From UBA6623 sp965226435 (GTDB taxonomy: Bacteria > Acidobacteriota > Terriglobia > Bryobacterales > UBA6623), in assembly GCA_965226435.1 (NCBI GenBank), contig CBDDCY010000008.1, forward strand, positions 310,001-374,000: 64,000 bases of DNA, written 5' to 3'. A program made the translations under genes and the position numbers. Below are positions 43,210-51,722 of this stretch, one piece after another. The notes below the pieces were generated by a model, which did not search any database, was not told the DNA's origin, and worked only from the letters and a program-made list of their open reading frames with translations. Positions within the stretch are counted from its first letter, which is position 1. The number at the start of each line of letters is the position of its first letter.

Positions 43210-45621
43210 CTACCGCTTTGTCGTCGTCCCTTGTAAGACCGGTTCCGGTTGCATCGCGCCCTTGCGGTCGAGATTGCTGTCGAAGACAGCGGTCTTGCCC
43301 GGGCCCGACTGCTTGGCACGATACATCGCGGCATCGGCGTTTGAAAGTAGGCCCGCGGGTGTCTCGTGCGATGAAGAGTTCAAGGCTATTCCCACGCTGG
43401 CCGTGGTAGCGAAGCGATACGATCCAAACTCGTAGGGTTCGCGCAGGTGCTCGTGAATGCGGTTAGCCACGACCTTCGCCGCCTCGGCGTCGTCGACTTT
43501 GTCGAGCAAGATCGTAAACTCGTCGCCGCCCAGCCTGGCCACGATGTCGCGCGGACGTAAGCAACTCTTGAGTCTCCGCGCCACGGTTTTCAATACTTGG
43601 TCGGCAACCATATGCCCGTAAGTGTCGTTTGTCTCCTTGAAATGGTCCAAGTCCACAAACAACACCGCAAACCGGTATCCGCTCTTGCGGGCGGCGGTTT
43701 CGGCCTTGCTCAACCGATCGAGGAACAGCACGCGGTTGGGCAGGCCCGTCAAGGCGTCTTGCAAAGCCCGCCTACGGTCGGTGATGTCGAACACATAGAT
43801 TCGAACGAAGTTGCCCTTGGGGACATAGCACACATGCTGTTCGTAAGCGGCATCCTTGAAGTCGAACTGCTGGATCACCGGACGCCGGCGACCCTTCTTG
43901 AAGTGCTGTACCGCGTCTTCGAATTCCGCGAACATCGGATGACGATCCTGCTTTTGACGCAGTTCAGGAAAACGTCGCGCCGCCTCCGGATTGACGTACG
44001 TGATATCACCTTTGAGATCCACCTCGACGATCGGTTGCGGATTATGATCCGGAATCGACGCCAAACGTTGCAGCTGTTCCTGTTCCTTCTTGCGGCGGCT
44101 GATGTCGCGAACGATCACAGTGAACAATCGTCCTTGTTCGGAAATCGTTTCTCCGATCCGGACTTCTACGGGCATATCAGACCCGTCACGATGACGCGCT
44201 ACCAGCTCAGCTCCTACTTGCCACGCTTTTCGCGAGAGCTGCGGTAGACCGGCGAAGGCTCCGTCATCTTCGCGGCGTCCGGCCAAATCGAGCAATTCAG
44301 AGATCCTCTTGCCCTCGACTTCGGTCTCCTGGTAGCCGAATAGCCGCATGACGGCGGGATTAGCCGATTGAATCACCCCGGCTTCATTCACGCCGACGAC
44401 GGCATCCGGGGAATAGTCGATCGCCGCCTGCGCGTGCGTCCGTTTCTCCGGACCATTGGTCTGTCCGACCAACAGCGTAGCTTTGTGCTGGAACGCCAGC
44501 GACCAGGTTAGCCCGAAAACCACGAAACCCAGCATGACGCCGCGCCACGGCACTCCTTGCAGGCCCTGTCGTGCGAACAACGTCTCAAACGACTCTTTGG
44601 TCTGGAAGCGCAAGGTCCAGGTTCGGCTCCCGAATTCCAATACGGCCGTTCGCTCAAACCACGCGTCCCCGGGACGAGTCGATCCGCCTTCCCAATAGAG
44701 CACGGCTCCTTGCGATTCGGGTGCTCCGTCGTAGACGACGTAATCCAACTCGTACTCCCCATTGCTCCAGGGCGGACTCAGCAGCTGTGCCGGCAACAGC
44801 AGCGTGGCGGTCCTTCTATCGTTGCGACGAGTCTTGTCCCGAGACCGCTGCGCCAACAGTAAGTAGTCCTGCTCGCCTGCTCCGCAATTCAGGGCGAACT
44901 TGCCGCTTACCGCGGCCCCGTCCGTGTCCGCGGCTGCCTGAAAGGCTGTCGGCGAGAATGCCCCATCCGGTACCGCGAAACTGGATGCGGTGCAATGGTT
45001 TGAGGTGCTCGCGGCCGTCCGGAATCGATAGCCCCCGGCGGCGGCCTCGGATCGATTTCCAACGCGTTCGCCGTCCTGTTCAATCGAGCCAACAGCGGCG
45101 ATGGCGGGATATTGTGATTCGACCAACTCAGCCAGGAATTTCGGTTCTTTGCTGTTCGGGTCTTCCAACAGCGGCGCGGCGAATTTGAGGAAGTCGCTGT
45201 AGCGCGCAATTCGTTCGCTCAGGGCGCGGTGAGTACCATCCACTTCCCGATCAAAGGCGGTTCTCGCGAGCATCCTGTTCTCGTAGCGACGGGCGTGCCA
45301 AGCCGACGCCGTCAAGAAGAACACCAGAGCCAGGCAGACCCACGGCAGAGCCCAAATGAGCAGGTTGGCCTTACTGAGTCGCTTTCTGTGACGCCCGAAA
45401 AGGTACAGGGCATAGGCGATAGCCGCCGCGACGCCGACAGCGGGCAAAATTGCCGAGCGATCACCCAGGTTTTGGGCGAGATTCCAGAGTACGTAGCCGG
45501 AAGCAGCCAGCAGCGCGGTAAGACGCACGGTGACGATCCAACCCTCCGACGTGGGGTTGGAGCGGGGGCCGGCACTGCCCGGATCGGGCTGTCCAACTTT
45601 GCTCTTGGATCGCGGCGTCAT
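43210..45621 (-). CDS. Membrane diguanylate cyclase (sensor, PAS, PAS, GGDEF)
   Basis: The 803-residue protein has three N-terminal membrane segments (about 28-50, 58-75 and 86-106), an extracytoplasmic sensor region of about 260 residues, a further membrane helix near 365-385, two PAS domains (about 400-510 and 520-630) and a GGDEF domain near 640-790. The active motif GGDEF is intact, and an RPRD sequence five residues before it is a product-binding inhibitory I-site (RxxD). It therefore probably makes cyclic di-GMP under feedback control. There is no EAL domain. No Shine-Dalgarno is visible; CCTAAA-type repeats lie just upstream of the start (45643-45665). Confidence 0.92.
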   Translation of the reverse strand: MTPRSKSKVGQPDPGSAGPRSNPTSEGWIVTVRLTALLAASGYVLWNLAQNLGDRSAILPAVGVAAAIAYALYLFGRHRKRLSKANLLIWALPWVCLALVFFLTASAWHARRYENRMLARTAFDREVDGTHRALSERIARYSDFLKFAAPLLEDPNSKEPKFLAELVESQYPAIAAVGSIEQDGERVGNRSEAAAGGYRFRTAASTSNHCTASSFAVPDGAFSPTAFQAAADTDGAAVSGKFALNCGAGEQDYLLLAQRSRDKTRRNDRRTATLLLPAQLLSPPWSNGEYELDYVVYDGAPESQGAVLYWEGGSTRPGDAWFERTAVLEFGSRTWTLRFQTKESFETLFARQGLQGVPWRGVMLGFVVFGLTWSLAFQHKATLLVGQTNGPEKRTHAQAAIDYSPDAVVGVNEAGVIQSANPAVMRLFGYQETEVEGKRISELLDLAGRREDDGAFAGLPQLSRKAWQVGAELVARHRDGSDMPVEVRIGETISEQGRLFTVIVRDISRRKKEQEQLQRLASIPDHNPQPIVEVDLKGDITYVNPEAARRFPELRQKQDRHPMFAEFEDAVQHFKKGRRRPVIQQFDFKDAAYEQHVCYVPKGNFVRIYVFDITDRRRALQDALTGLPNRVLFLDRLSKAETAARKSGYRFAVLFVDLDHFKETNDTYGHMVADQVLKTVARRLKSCLRPRDIVARLGGDEFTILLDKVDDAEAAKVVANRIHEHLREPYEFGSYRFATTASVGIALNSSSHETPAGLLSNADAAMYRAKQSGPGKTAVFDSNLDRKGAMQPEPVLQGTTTKR

Positions 45622-45642
45622 CGGTATCTTTAGGTCTATACC

Positions 45643-45665
45643 CCCTAAATGTGCGGCCTTTAGGG
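45643..45665. promoter_or_regulatory. CCCTAAA / TTTAGGG inverted repeat upstream of the GGDEF gene
   Basis: Two 7-base arms (45643-45649 and 45659-45665) are perfect inverted copies separated by nine bases, 22-44 bp upstream of the diguanylate cyclase start. A third half-site (CTTTAGG at 45629-45635) lies closer to the start. This may be a dimeric regulator site; no known consensus is recognised. Confidence 0.3.
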
Positions 45666-45909
45666 TGAACGCGGCAATAGGACCGTAGTACTGAATTCCA
45701 GCAACTTTTTGTCTCTATGACTTTTGTCATACTCATGACGGCTTACATCGAAAACCTCACTTCGCCAGGCTCAATGGCGCACACGACCTGGAACCCTGAG
45801 GTAAAACGCTCAGCGTTCGAGCGGTGTCGACACCGAACTGTCGGCGAGGTCTTCAAATCGCGGGAAGCGGGGAAGATAGTGTTCCGAGATTTGGCAAAAG
45901 GAATTGCGC

Positions 45910-46686
45910 TCAGCGCTCGGTCCAATGGGGGGATCTTTTCTCGAGAAAGGCGCTCATGCCTTCTTGCCCGTCCTCGGCCAGCGCGTTCATGGTCATGACT
46001 TCCTTGGTGTAGGCGTAGGCTTGCGGCTGATCGAGATCAATCTGCGAATAGAACGCTTCCTTCCCGAGTGCCAGGACGACCGCGCCGGCCGCGGCAATGC
46101 GCCCGGCCAGCTCCCGTGTCGCCGCGGCTACCTCGGCTCGCGGAACCACGCGATTGAGTAACCCCCACTCCAGAGCGGTATGGGCGCTGATCGGTGTTCC
46201 GGTCAACAACATTTCCAGGGCGCGCTTGCGACCAATGGAGCGGGTGAGTGGAACCATTGGCGTACTGCAAAACAGACCGATCTTCACGCCCGGCGTCGCG
46301 AATGTGGAGTCCTCCGACGCCACGGCTAAATCGCAGGAAGCCACGAGCTGACACCCGGCCGCCGTTGCGATGCCTTCGATCTGTGCGATGACCGGTTGCG
46401 GGATCTTCTGAATCATCGTCATCAGATCCGTGCAAACGCTAAACATCTCTCGATAAGCCTCGACGTCTCGGCCTATCATCTCGTTGAGATCATGACCGGA
46501 AGAAAAGACGGGGCCTTGGGCGGCCACGATGACCACCTTGATTGCTCCGTCCGACGCGATGCCGCGAAGTTCATCGATCAGCTTCCGCATCAATTCCAGC
46601 GACAAGGCGTTGCGCCGTCGCGGTCGGTTCAGTCGCAGCACCGCAATCGGCGCTTCGCGTTCCACAATCAATTCGGAAGGTTCCAC
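45910..46686 (-). CDS. Enoyl-CoA hydratase/isomerase family protein, ECHDC3-like
   Basis: The 258-residue crotonase-fold protein starts at GTG 46686, with GGGGA six bases upstream; longer reading to 47148 adds non-homologous low-complexity residues. The oxyanion-hole motif is GPVFSSGHDLNEM, and the downstream segment reads ATAAGCQLVASCD then STFATPGVKIGLF. At the two positions that hold the catalytic glutamates of classical enoyl-CoA hydratase, this protein has Gln (GCQL) and Gly (TPGV), as in the ECHDC3 group, so a hydratase reaction is doubtful. No fatty-acid oxidation gene is adjacent. Confidence 0.85.
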   Translation of the reverse strand: MEPSELIVEREAPIAVLRLNRPRRRNALSLELMRKLIDELRGIASDGAIKVVIVAAQGPVFSSGHDLNEMIGRDVEAYREMFSVCTDLMTMIQKIPQPVIAQIEGIATAAGCQLVASCDLAVASEDSTFATPGVKIGLFCSTPMVPLTRSIGRKRALEMLLTGTPISAHTALEWGLLNRVVPRAEVAAATRELAGRIAAAGAVVLALGKEAFYSQIDLDQPQAYAYTKEVMTMNALAEDGQEGMSAFLEKRSPHWTER

Positions 46687-47307
46687 GGATGTCCCCAGGT
46701 TATCATTTCGACTCGTCCCGCGTGTGCGGAATTGCAGGGAAAGCAGCTCTCCCGGGTGAGCCGCGCCACGCCATGAGGTTCCAAAGTGTTGCTGTAGCAT
46801 GACATTGCATGTGTGTTGCCGGCGGCAATTGGGTTTGTTTCGCGATTTCGGCTGGGCGCGCTGTTTCGTTCGTGGAAGATTGGGTTCGTTTGGTCGAATT
46901 TGTTGAGCCGGGGATGAGCCTCTCGCTTTCTTCGGCTCAGATCGGAACTCGGGACCGATACGGGCAGGTCGACAGATCGTTGTACGGCACGGGGAGGAGC
47001 ATGGATGCCGGCCCGGTTGCCAACGGCGGGCGCGGGATTGGCGAAGATTCCTTCCGTGGGTCCGGCTGTCTGATTCGCTGGGCCTTTCTAAAGTGTTGAT
47101 GGATTGGTAGATAGACGCCATGTTTCGATCATTGGCTTCGTTTCGCAAAAAAGCGTTTCGCGGAAATCGTCGGGCCGCTTGGTAGGTGTTTTTTTTACCA
47201 TGGCTTGCTGTTGACGGTCTTGGATTTGAAGGGATCCAGGCTCAGGATAACGGGCCTGTCAACCCGGTTTGCGCCGGTTCGTAGCGGCAGTACCTAAACT
47301 AGGAACC
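46687..47307. other. 621-bp region without a convincing gene
   Basis: This stretch lies between the crotonase start and the small orphan gene and is the longest gene-free part of the window. It includes a 13-bp palindrome (46816-46828), a minus-strand stretch with degenerate CGAAC/CAAAC units (about 46830-46930), and a run of eight T (about 47187-47194). A 96-codon plus-strand frame at 46809-47099 lacks a start signal and any recognisable pattern. The minus-strand extension of the crotonase frame also runs through it. Confidence 0.6.
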
Positions 47308-47553
47308 ATGGAGCGGCGAGTGAAAGTCTTCTCTTCGTTTGAAGAAGAAGAAAAGGCGACGAGGGAATACTATCTCTCCCTGACGCCTCAACAGCGCTTG
47401 GATATCTTGTTCGAGTTGATCGAACGGTCTCGCGACCCCAACGATGAAGCTTCACAAAGATTCGAGAGAGTTTATCGCGTTGTTCAACTCTCACAAAAGC
47501 AATTAGCCCGGCATTGCAAACGCGACGATGGGGGGGCAACCATCCACCCTTAG
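47308..47553 (+). CDS. Small conserved protein, possible toxin-antitoxin or nucleotidyltransferase partner
   Basis: The 81-residue protein opens MERRVKVFSSFEEEEKATRE, followed by YYLSLTPQQRLDILFELIER and RFERVYRVVQL. This looks like a family of short helical proteins that I recall often beside AbiEii-type nucleotidyltransferases, but no such gene is next to it here. The start at 47308 has AGGA four bases upstream. The last 20 residues diverge from the usual family ending, suggesting a worn or shifted C-terminus. It is an orphan in a poorly coding region. The family link is from memory and unproven. Confidence 0.5.
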   Translation: MERRVKVFSSFEEEEKATREYYLSLTPQQRLDILFELIERSRDPNDEASQRFERVYRVVQLSQKQLARHCKRDDGGATIHP

Positions 47554-47657
47554 CCGCTCAGGTCACGCGCCAAAGAGGACCTACCTTGGCTCGCATTTCC
47601 GCCGACACGCAGGCAACACAAGCTCCTCTTCCCGCGTCCCATATAGAATAGGAAGCC

Positions 47658-49073
47658 ATGAGTGAGAGTCCTCAAGCGGCCCCGGCGCGGGTGCTGATCG
47701 TCGACGACGAGGAAGACCAACGGCGAGCCTTGGCCAGCTTGGCGTCGTCGTGGGGATTCAGCGTCGAAACCGCTTGCGATGGGCGCGATGCACTGGAAAA
47801 GCTCGCCGAATTTCGGGCGCATGTGCTGGTCACCGACCTCAATATGCCGCGCATGGACGGTTTCGAGCTGTTGCGGCAATTGAGCGTGCAGGGGCATTCT
47901 CCGGCGTCGATCGTGTTGACGGCTTTCGGGAGCATGGAGAACGCCATCAAGACGGTCCATGACCTGGGTGCGTTTTGGTTCCTCGAAAAACCGATTCAGC
48001 CGACGGCGTTGAAGGTGCTGCTCGAACGCGCGGCGTCGCAGGGCAAGCTCACCGAGGAAACCGATCTGCTGCACCGCCAATTGAGCTACCAAGGGTTGCT
48101 CGACGGCTTGTCCGGCACGTCGGCTCCGATGCAGGAAGTTTTCTCGATGACGCGCCAAGTCGCTCCGTCGAGCGCCGCTGTGTTGGTCACCGGCGAGAGC
48201 GGCACCGGGAAGGAGTTAGTCGCCCGAGCCGTCCATGATCTCAGCCCTCGCCGCAGCGGCCCGTTTATCGCCATCAATTGCGCGGCGATGCCGGAGACAC
48301 TAATTGAGAGCGAGCTTTTCGGGCACGAAAAAGGTGCTTTCACCGGAGCCGTGCAGCGCCGGGCCGGATGTTTCGAAATGGCCGACGGCGGCACCCTTCT
48401 GCTGGACGAAATCGGCGACATGCCGATCGGAACGCAAGCCAAGTTGTTGCGCGTGCTCGAAGACTCGCGCGTGCGGCGTCTGGGCGGCGCGCGCGAGATC
48501 GAAGTCGATGTTCGCGTGATCGCGGCGACCAACAAGAATATCGACGAGGCGCTCGCCGAAGGGTCGCTGCGCGAAGACCTCTACTATCGCCTCAACGTTT
48601 TTCATATTCCGCTTCCTCCACTACGAGAACATATGGATGACCTACTGGTTATCGGTGAAACCCTCATCCAAACCTTGAATAAAAAACACAACTGTAAGGT
48701 AGTCGATCTACACCCCGAGGTCGTGGAACGTTTTCGGCGCTACAACTGGCCGGGCAATGTGCGGGAACTTCGCAATGTGCTCGAGCGGGCGGTCATCCTG
48801 GCGGGGGAGGGTACGATCCTGCCGTCGCATCTGGTGGGCGGCTTAGCGGCCGGCCTGAGGCCGGATGCGGCGCGTGCGGCGGAAGACCCGAATGCCGTCA
48901 CGCTGCCGGTGGGAACAACCGTGCGCGAGGCCGAGAAAGCGCTGATCTTGAAGACTCTCGATCACACCGACAACAATAAGACACGAGCAGCGGAAATCCT
49001 TTCGGTCAGCCTCAAGACGCTGCATAACAAGCTGAAGGAATATAGTTCGCGGGAGTCGGAACCGGAAACTTAG
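47658..49073 (+). CDS. Sigma-54-dependent response regulator, NtrC family
   Basis: The 471-residue protein has a receiver domain with the acidic pair D16-D17 and phospho-acceptor D60 in VTDLNMP. The AAA+ domain has Walker A GESGTGKE (179-186), the sigma-54-contacting loop GAFTGA (226-231), and Walker B GGTLLLDEIGD. A Fis-type helix-turn-helix lies at about 430-465. All elements look functional. ATG 47658 has AGGA upstream. The histidine kinase gene begins 73 bp after it on the same strand, so they form a cognate pair. No clear -24/-12 promoter was found upstream of neighbouring genes. Confidence 0.95.
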   Translation: MSESPQAAPARVLIVDDEEDQRRALASLASSWGFSVETACDGRDALEKLAEFRAHVLVTDLNMPRMDGFELLRQLSVQGHSPASIVLTAFGSMENAIKTVHDLGAFWFLEKPIQPTALKVLLERAASQGKLTEETDLLHRQLSYQGLLDGLSGTSAPMQEVFSMTRQVAPSSAAVLVTGESGTGKELVARAVHDLSPRRSGPFIAINCAAMPETLIESELFGHEKGAFTGAVQRRAGCFEMADGGTLLLDEIGDMPIGTQAKLLRVLEDSRVRRLGGAREIEVDVRVIAATNKNIDEALAEGSLREDLYYRLNVFHIPLPPLREHMDDLLVIGETLIQTLNKKHNCKVVDLHPEVVERFRRYNWPGNVRELRNVLERAVILAGEGTILPSHLVGGLAAGLRPDAARAAEDPNAVTLPVGTTVREAEKALILKTLDHTDNNKTRAAEILSVSLKTLHNKLKEYSSRESEPET

Positions 49074-49145
49074 CGCCAGGGGGATGCGGAGCCACTCTCG
49101 GCGAAGCGGCCCGTTTTTCGATCGGGTCGGTAGACGCCCGAAGCC

Positions 49146-51047
49146 ATGTCCGTCCAGAATAGGCTGCGGTTTTCGATCATTGCGCTGGTGGTGATTATCG
49201 TTGTTGCCCTCTCCGTGCTCCATGTGCGCAGCGTTGTCGAGGCTCGCTTCGAAGATTCCTGCAACCTGGCCTCGATCGGGGCGATGCAGGTCGAAAGCTT
49301 TATTCTGCAAATCGTCGATGAGCAGACGGCCCGGCGAGATCCTCCCCCGGCGACTCTCGATGAGGTGAAGGCCGTCTGGGCCGAGATCGTCGAACAAGAC
49401 GCCGGACTGGCGGTCCTGCTCCAGAAGCTGACAGGCAACTCGCCGACCATGGTTGAGGTGTTGGTCAGTGGCGCGGGAGACCGCGTGCTGTCGGCGTCGA
49501 TCCCCTCCCGCAAAGGCCAGAAAGTTCGATCGCGGCCCAGTTTGGATGAATTCAACCGTCAACCTTGGTGGCGCAAGCTTGAGGTCGTGCTGACGGCGAG
49601 CCGCGATTACGAAGTGACGAAACCGCTCGGCATCCCAGGGGAACAAGACCCTGTGTTTGCCGTCCGCGTCGTACTTTCGTCGGTCTTGATGCGGGCCGAG
49701 GTCTTGCCGAGTTTACAGACCCTGGCGGTGGCTTCCACCGTTTCCTTGGTGTTGTCCGTCCTGTTGGCAATGTTGGCGGCCAAGATCGCTTTTCGTCCTC
49801 TGACGCGGATTGGCGAGGCCATTGATCGAATCAGTCGCGGCGAGCTGGAGGTCGAGAAGCAAGTAAGCAGCGGTGAGTCGAGGGAAGTCTCGGCCGTGGA
49901 GTCGAAGCTCAGCGTCTTGGGCGAACAGTTTCGTGGCGCCAGGGCTGAGCGCGAACATCTGCAAGCGAATGTCGATCGCTTGCTCGACCGGCTCGAGGAA
50001 GCCGTATTGCTCTTCGGCCCCGACGACAAACTGTTAATGGCCGGCCGCGCGGCGCAGCGTTTATTGGGAGGGCGTTGGGAATGGATGGGTTCCTCGGTCG
50101 AGGAAGTGTTTCCTGCCTCATCCGATTTGGGGGCACTCGTCCAAAGCGCCGTTCGATTAAACCAAACCGTTAGCGATCGAGTCGTGACCTATGATCGTGC
50201 CGACTCGGCGACCATGCAGATGGTCGTCAACGTGGAAGTCGTCGAGGATTTCGTTACCCACGAACGGCGCGGCACGATGGTGACGCTGCGCGACGCCGGA
50301 CCGCGGCGGCAGATCGAGTCGCGATTGGATGTGGCGTCGCGGCTGGCCTCGATCAGTCGTCTCACCAGCGGGGCTGCTCACGAAATCAAGAATCCGTTGA
50401 ACTCGATTGCCCTTCATCTGGAAGTGCTGAAGACGAAGCTTGAAGGCACGGGCGCCGAGACCGAAAAGGAGATCGACGTCATCTCAAGGGAGATCACGCG
50501 ACTTGACTGCGTCGTGAAGAGTTTCTTGGACTTCACCCGTCCCATCGAGCTGACGATGGTACGCATGGATCTGGCGAAGCTGGTGGACGACGTGGCGGCT
50601 CTGGTATTGCCCGATGCCGAACGTCGTCGGGTGAGCATCACGACCAGTCGCGATGACTCGCCGGCGTGGATTCGGGGCGACAAGGATCTGCTCACCCAAG
50701 CTCTTCTCAACGTCGTCGTGAACGGCGTGGACGCCATGCCCGAAGGCGGTCGGCTGGAAATTGCAACCAAGGCCGCGGAAGAAGGTCCGCACGTTGCCAT
50801 TCGAGACTATGGCGGCGGGATTTCCGAGGACATCCGCGACAAGATCTACAACCTGTATTTCACGACGAAGGGGCAAGGATCGGGTATCGGATTGGCGATG
50901 ACGTTTCGGGTTGTCCAGTTGCACGGTGGTACAATTGGGTTCGAAACCTGGCCGGGCAAGGGAACCGAGTTTCAACTGAGGTTTTCGACGGCCCCGGAGG
51001 AGCAAGCGGCGAACGAACGGGGAATCGACCGGGGAATTGAGCAATGA
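49146..51047 (+). CDS. Membrane sensor histidine kinase (HAMP, PAS, HisKA)
   Basis: The 633-residue kinase has a first membrane helix at about 10-29, a periplasmic region of some 160 residues, a second helix near 193-214, and a HAMP linker. A PAS-like segment lies at about 275-375. The H-box is SGAAHEIKNPLNS with the phospho-acceptor at H412, and the ATPase domain has the N-box LLNVVVNGVDAM and G-boxes DYGGGI and GQGSGIGLA. It is probably the cognate partner of the NtrC-type regulator just upstream. Its stop overlaps the next gene by four bases (ATGA), so the lipoprotein-like gene is probably translated with it. Confidence 0.93.
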   Translation: MSVQNRLRFSIIALVVIIVVALSVLHVRSVVEARFEDSCNLASIGAMQVESFILQIVDEQTARRDPPPATLDEVKAVWAEIVEQDAGLAVLLQKLTGNSPTMVEVLVSGAGDRVLSASIPSRKGQKVRSRPSLDEFNRQPWWRKLEVVLTASRDYEVTKPLGIPGEQDPVFAVRVVLSSVLMRAEVLPSLQTLAVASTVSLVLSVLLAMLAAKIAFRPLTRIGEAIDRISRGELEVEKQVSSGESREVSAVESKLSVLGEQFRGARAEREHLQANVDRLLDRLEEAVLLFGPDDKLLMAGRAAQRLLGGRWEWMGSSVEEVFPASSDLGALVQSAVRLNQTVSDRVVTYDRADSATMQMVVNVEVVEDFVTHERRGTMVTLRDAGPRRQIESRLDVASRLASISRLTSGAAHEIKNPLNSIALHLEVLKTKLEGTGAETEKEIDVISREITRLDCVVKSFLDFTRPIELTMVRMDLAKLVDDVAALVLPDAERRRVSITTSRDDSPAWIRGDKDLLTQALLNVVVNGVDAMPEGGRLEIATKAAEEGPHVAIRDYGGGISEDIRDKIYNLYFTTKGQGSGIGLAMTFRVVQLHGGTIGFETWPGKGTEFQLRFSTAPEEQAANERGIDRGIEQ

Positions 51048-51661
51048 TCCGCGAACGGTCCGGGGAGGTGCTCGCCGCCGTTTTGTTGACGTTGAGCGGA
51101 CTCGGCTGCGGGACCAAGACGGTAGCCACGCCCGCGGCGCCTGAACCTGTCGTGGAAGTCGCGGCGCCCGCGCCGCGCCGACCTGTCGGTTCGGTTGTCG
51201 AAACCCAAAATTCGGGGCCGTTGCCGGCCGTCGCGCCGCTTACCGTCGAGACGGCGCCCGCGGGGCCCGAGCCGCTGGCGGGCGAGGCGGGGCGGTTGCC
51301 GAAGGGTACGGAGACTGAACCTCTGCGAGAGGGGAACTCCGCCGACAAAGGCGCCGACGAAGGGTCGCGGGGACGCAGGGAGGCGGCTCGCGGTGCGATT
51401 CCGCGTCTGGGACCTGTCCTGACACGAGAGCAGCGCAGGGAACGGAATCGTCTGATTGACCGAGATTTGGATGCTGCCAGACGTATCGTGGCGGGCATAG
51501 TCGCACGCGACTTGACGGCGGAACAGGTTAATTCGGCGCGGCGGATAAGAGAGTTCTTACGCCAGGCCGAAGAGGCGCGATCGCGCGATCCGGCGCTGGC
51601 GCGCAATTTGGCGCACCGGGCTGCGGTGTTGGCCCGAGACCTGGCGGCAGGCCTGGACTAG
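51044..51661 (+). CDS. Lipoprotein-like, Pro/Ala-rich protein of unknown function
   Basis: The 205-residue protein has an N-terminal hydrophobic segment ending in LSGLGC, a near but imperfect lipobox (Leu at -2 rather than -3 of the Cys). A long Pro/Ala/Glu-rich region (about residues 30-115) follows, probably disordered, then a charged helical C-terminal part (about 125-205) with RREARGAIPRLGP and several Arg/Ala-rich helices. It overlaps the kinase gene by four bases. I recognise no domain. Its place between the kinase and pilM suggests a link to an envelope assembly. Confidence 0.6.
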   Translation: MIRERSGEVLAAVLLTLSGLGCGTKTVATPAAPEPVVEVAAPAPRRPVGSVVETQNSGPLPAVAPLTVETAPAGPEPLAGEAGRLPKGTETEPLREGNSADKGADEGSRGRREAARGAIPRLGPVLTREQRRERNRLIDRDLDAARRIVAGIVARDLTAEQVNSARRIREFLRQAEEARSRDPALARNLAHRAAVLARDLAAGLD

Positions 51662-51722
51662 GGAGAGGCCTCGCTAGCGGCGCTCTGACCGCGGGGTGGA
51701 GATCCCTCGGAGAAGGACTATC

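Noticed and set aside
46809..47099. 96-codon plus-strand frame
   Set aside because: No ribosome binding site, no recognisable pattern and odd composition; left as noncoding.
46687..47148. N-terminal extension of the crotonase gene
   Set aside because: The added 154 residues are low-complexity and not part of the family; GTG 46686 has a good ribosome binding site.
47150..47300. Possible tRNA or small RNA around the T-run
   Set aside because: No cloverleaf or conserved T-loop could be drawn; the T-run lacks a convincing hairpin.
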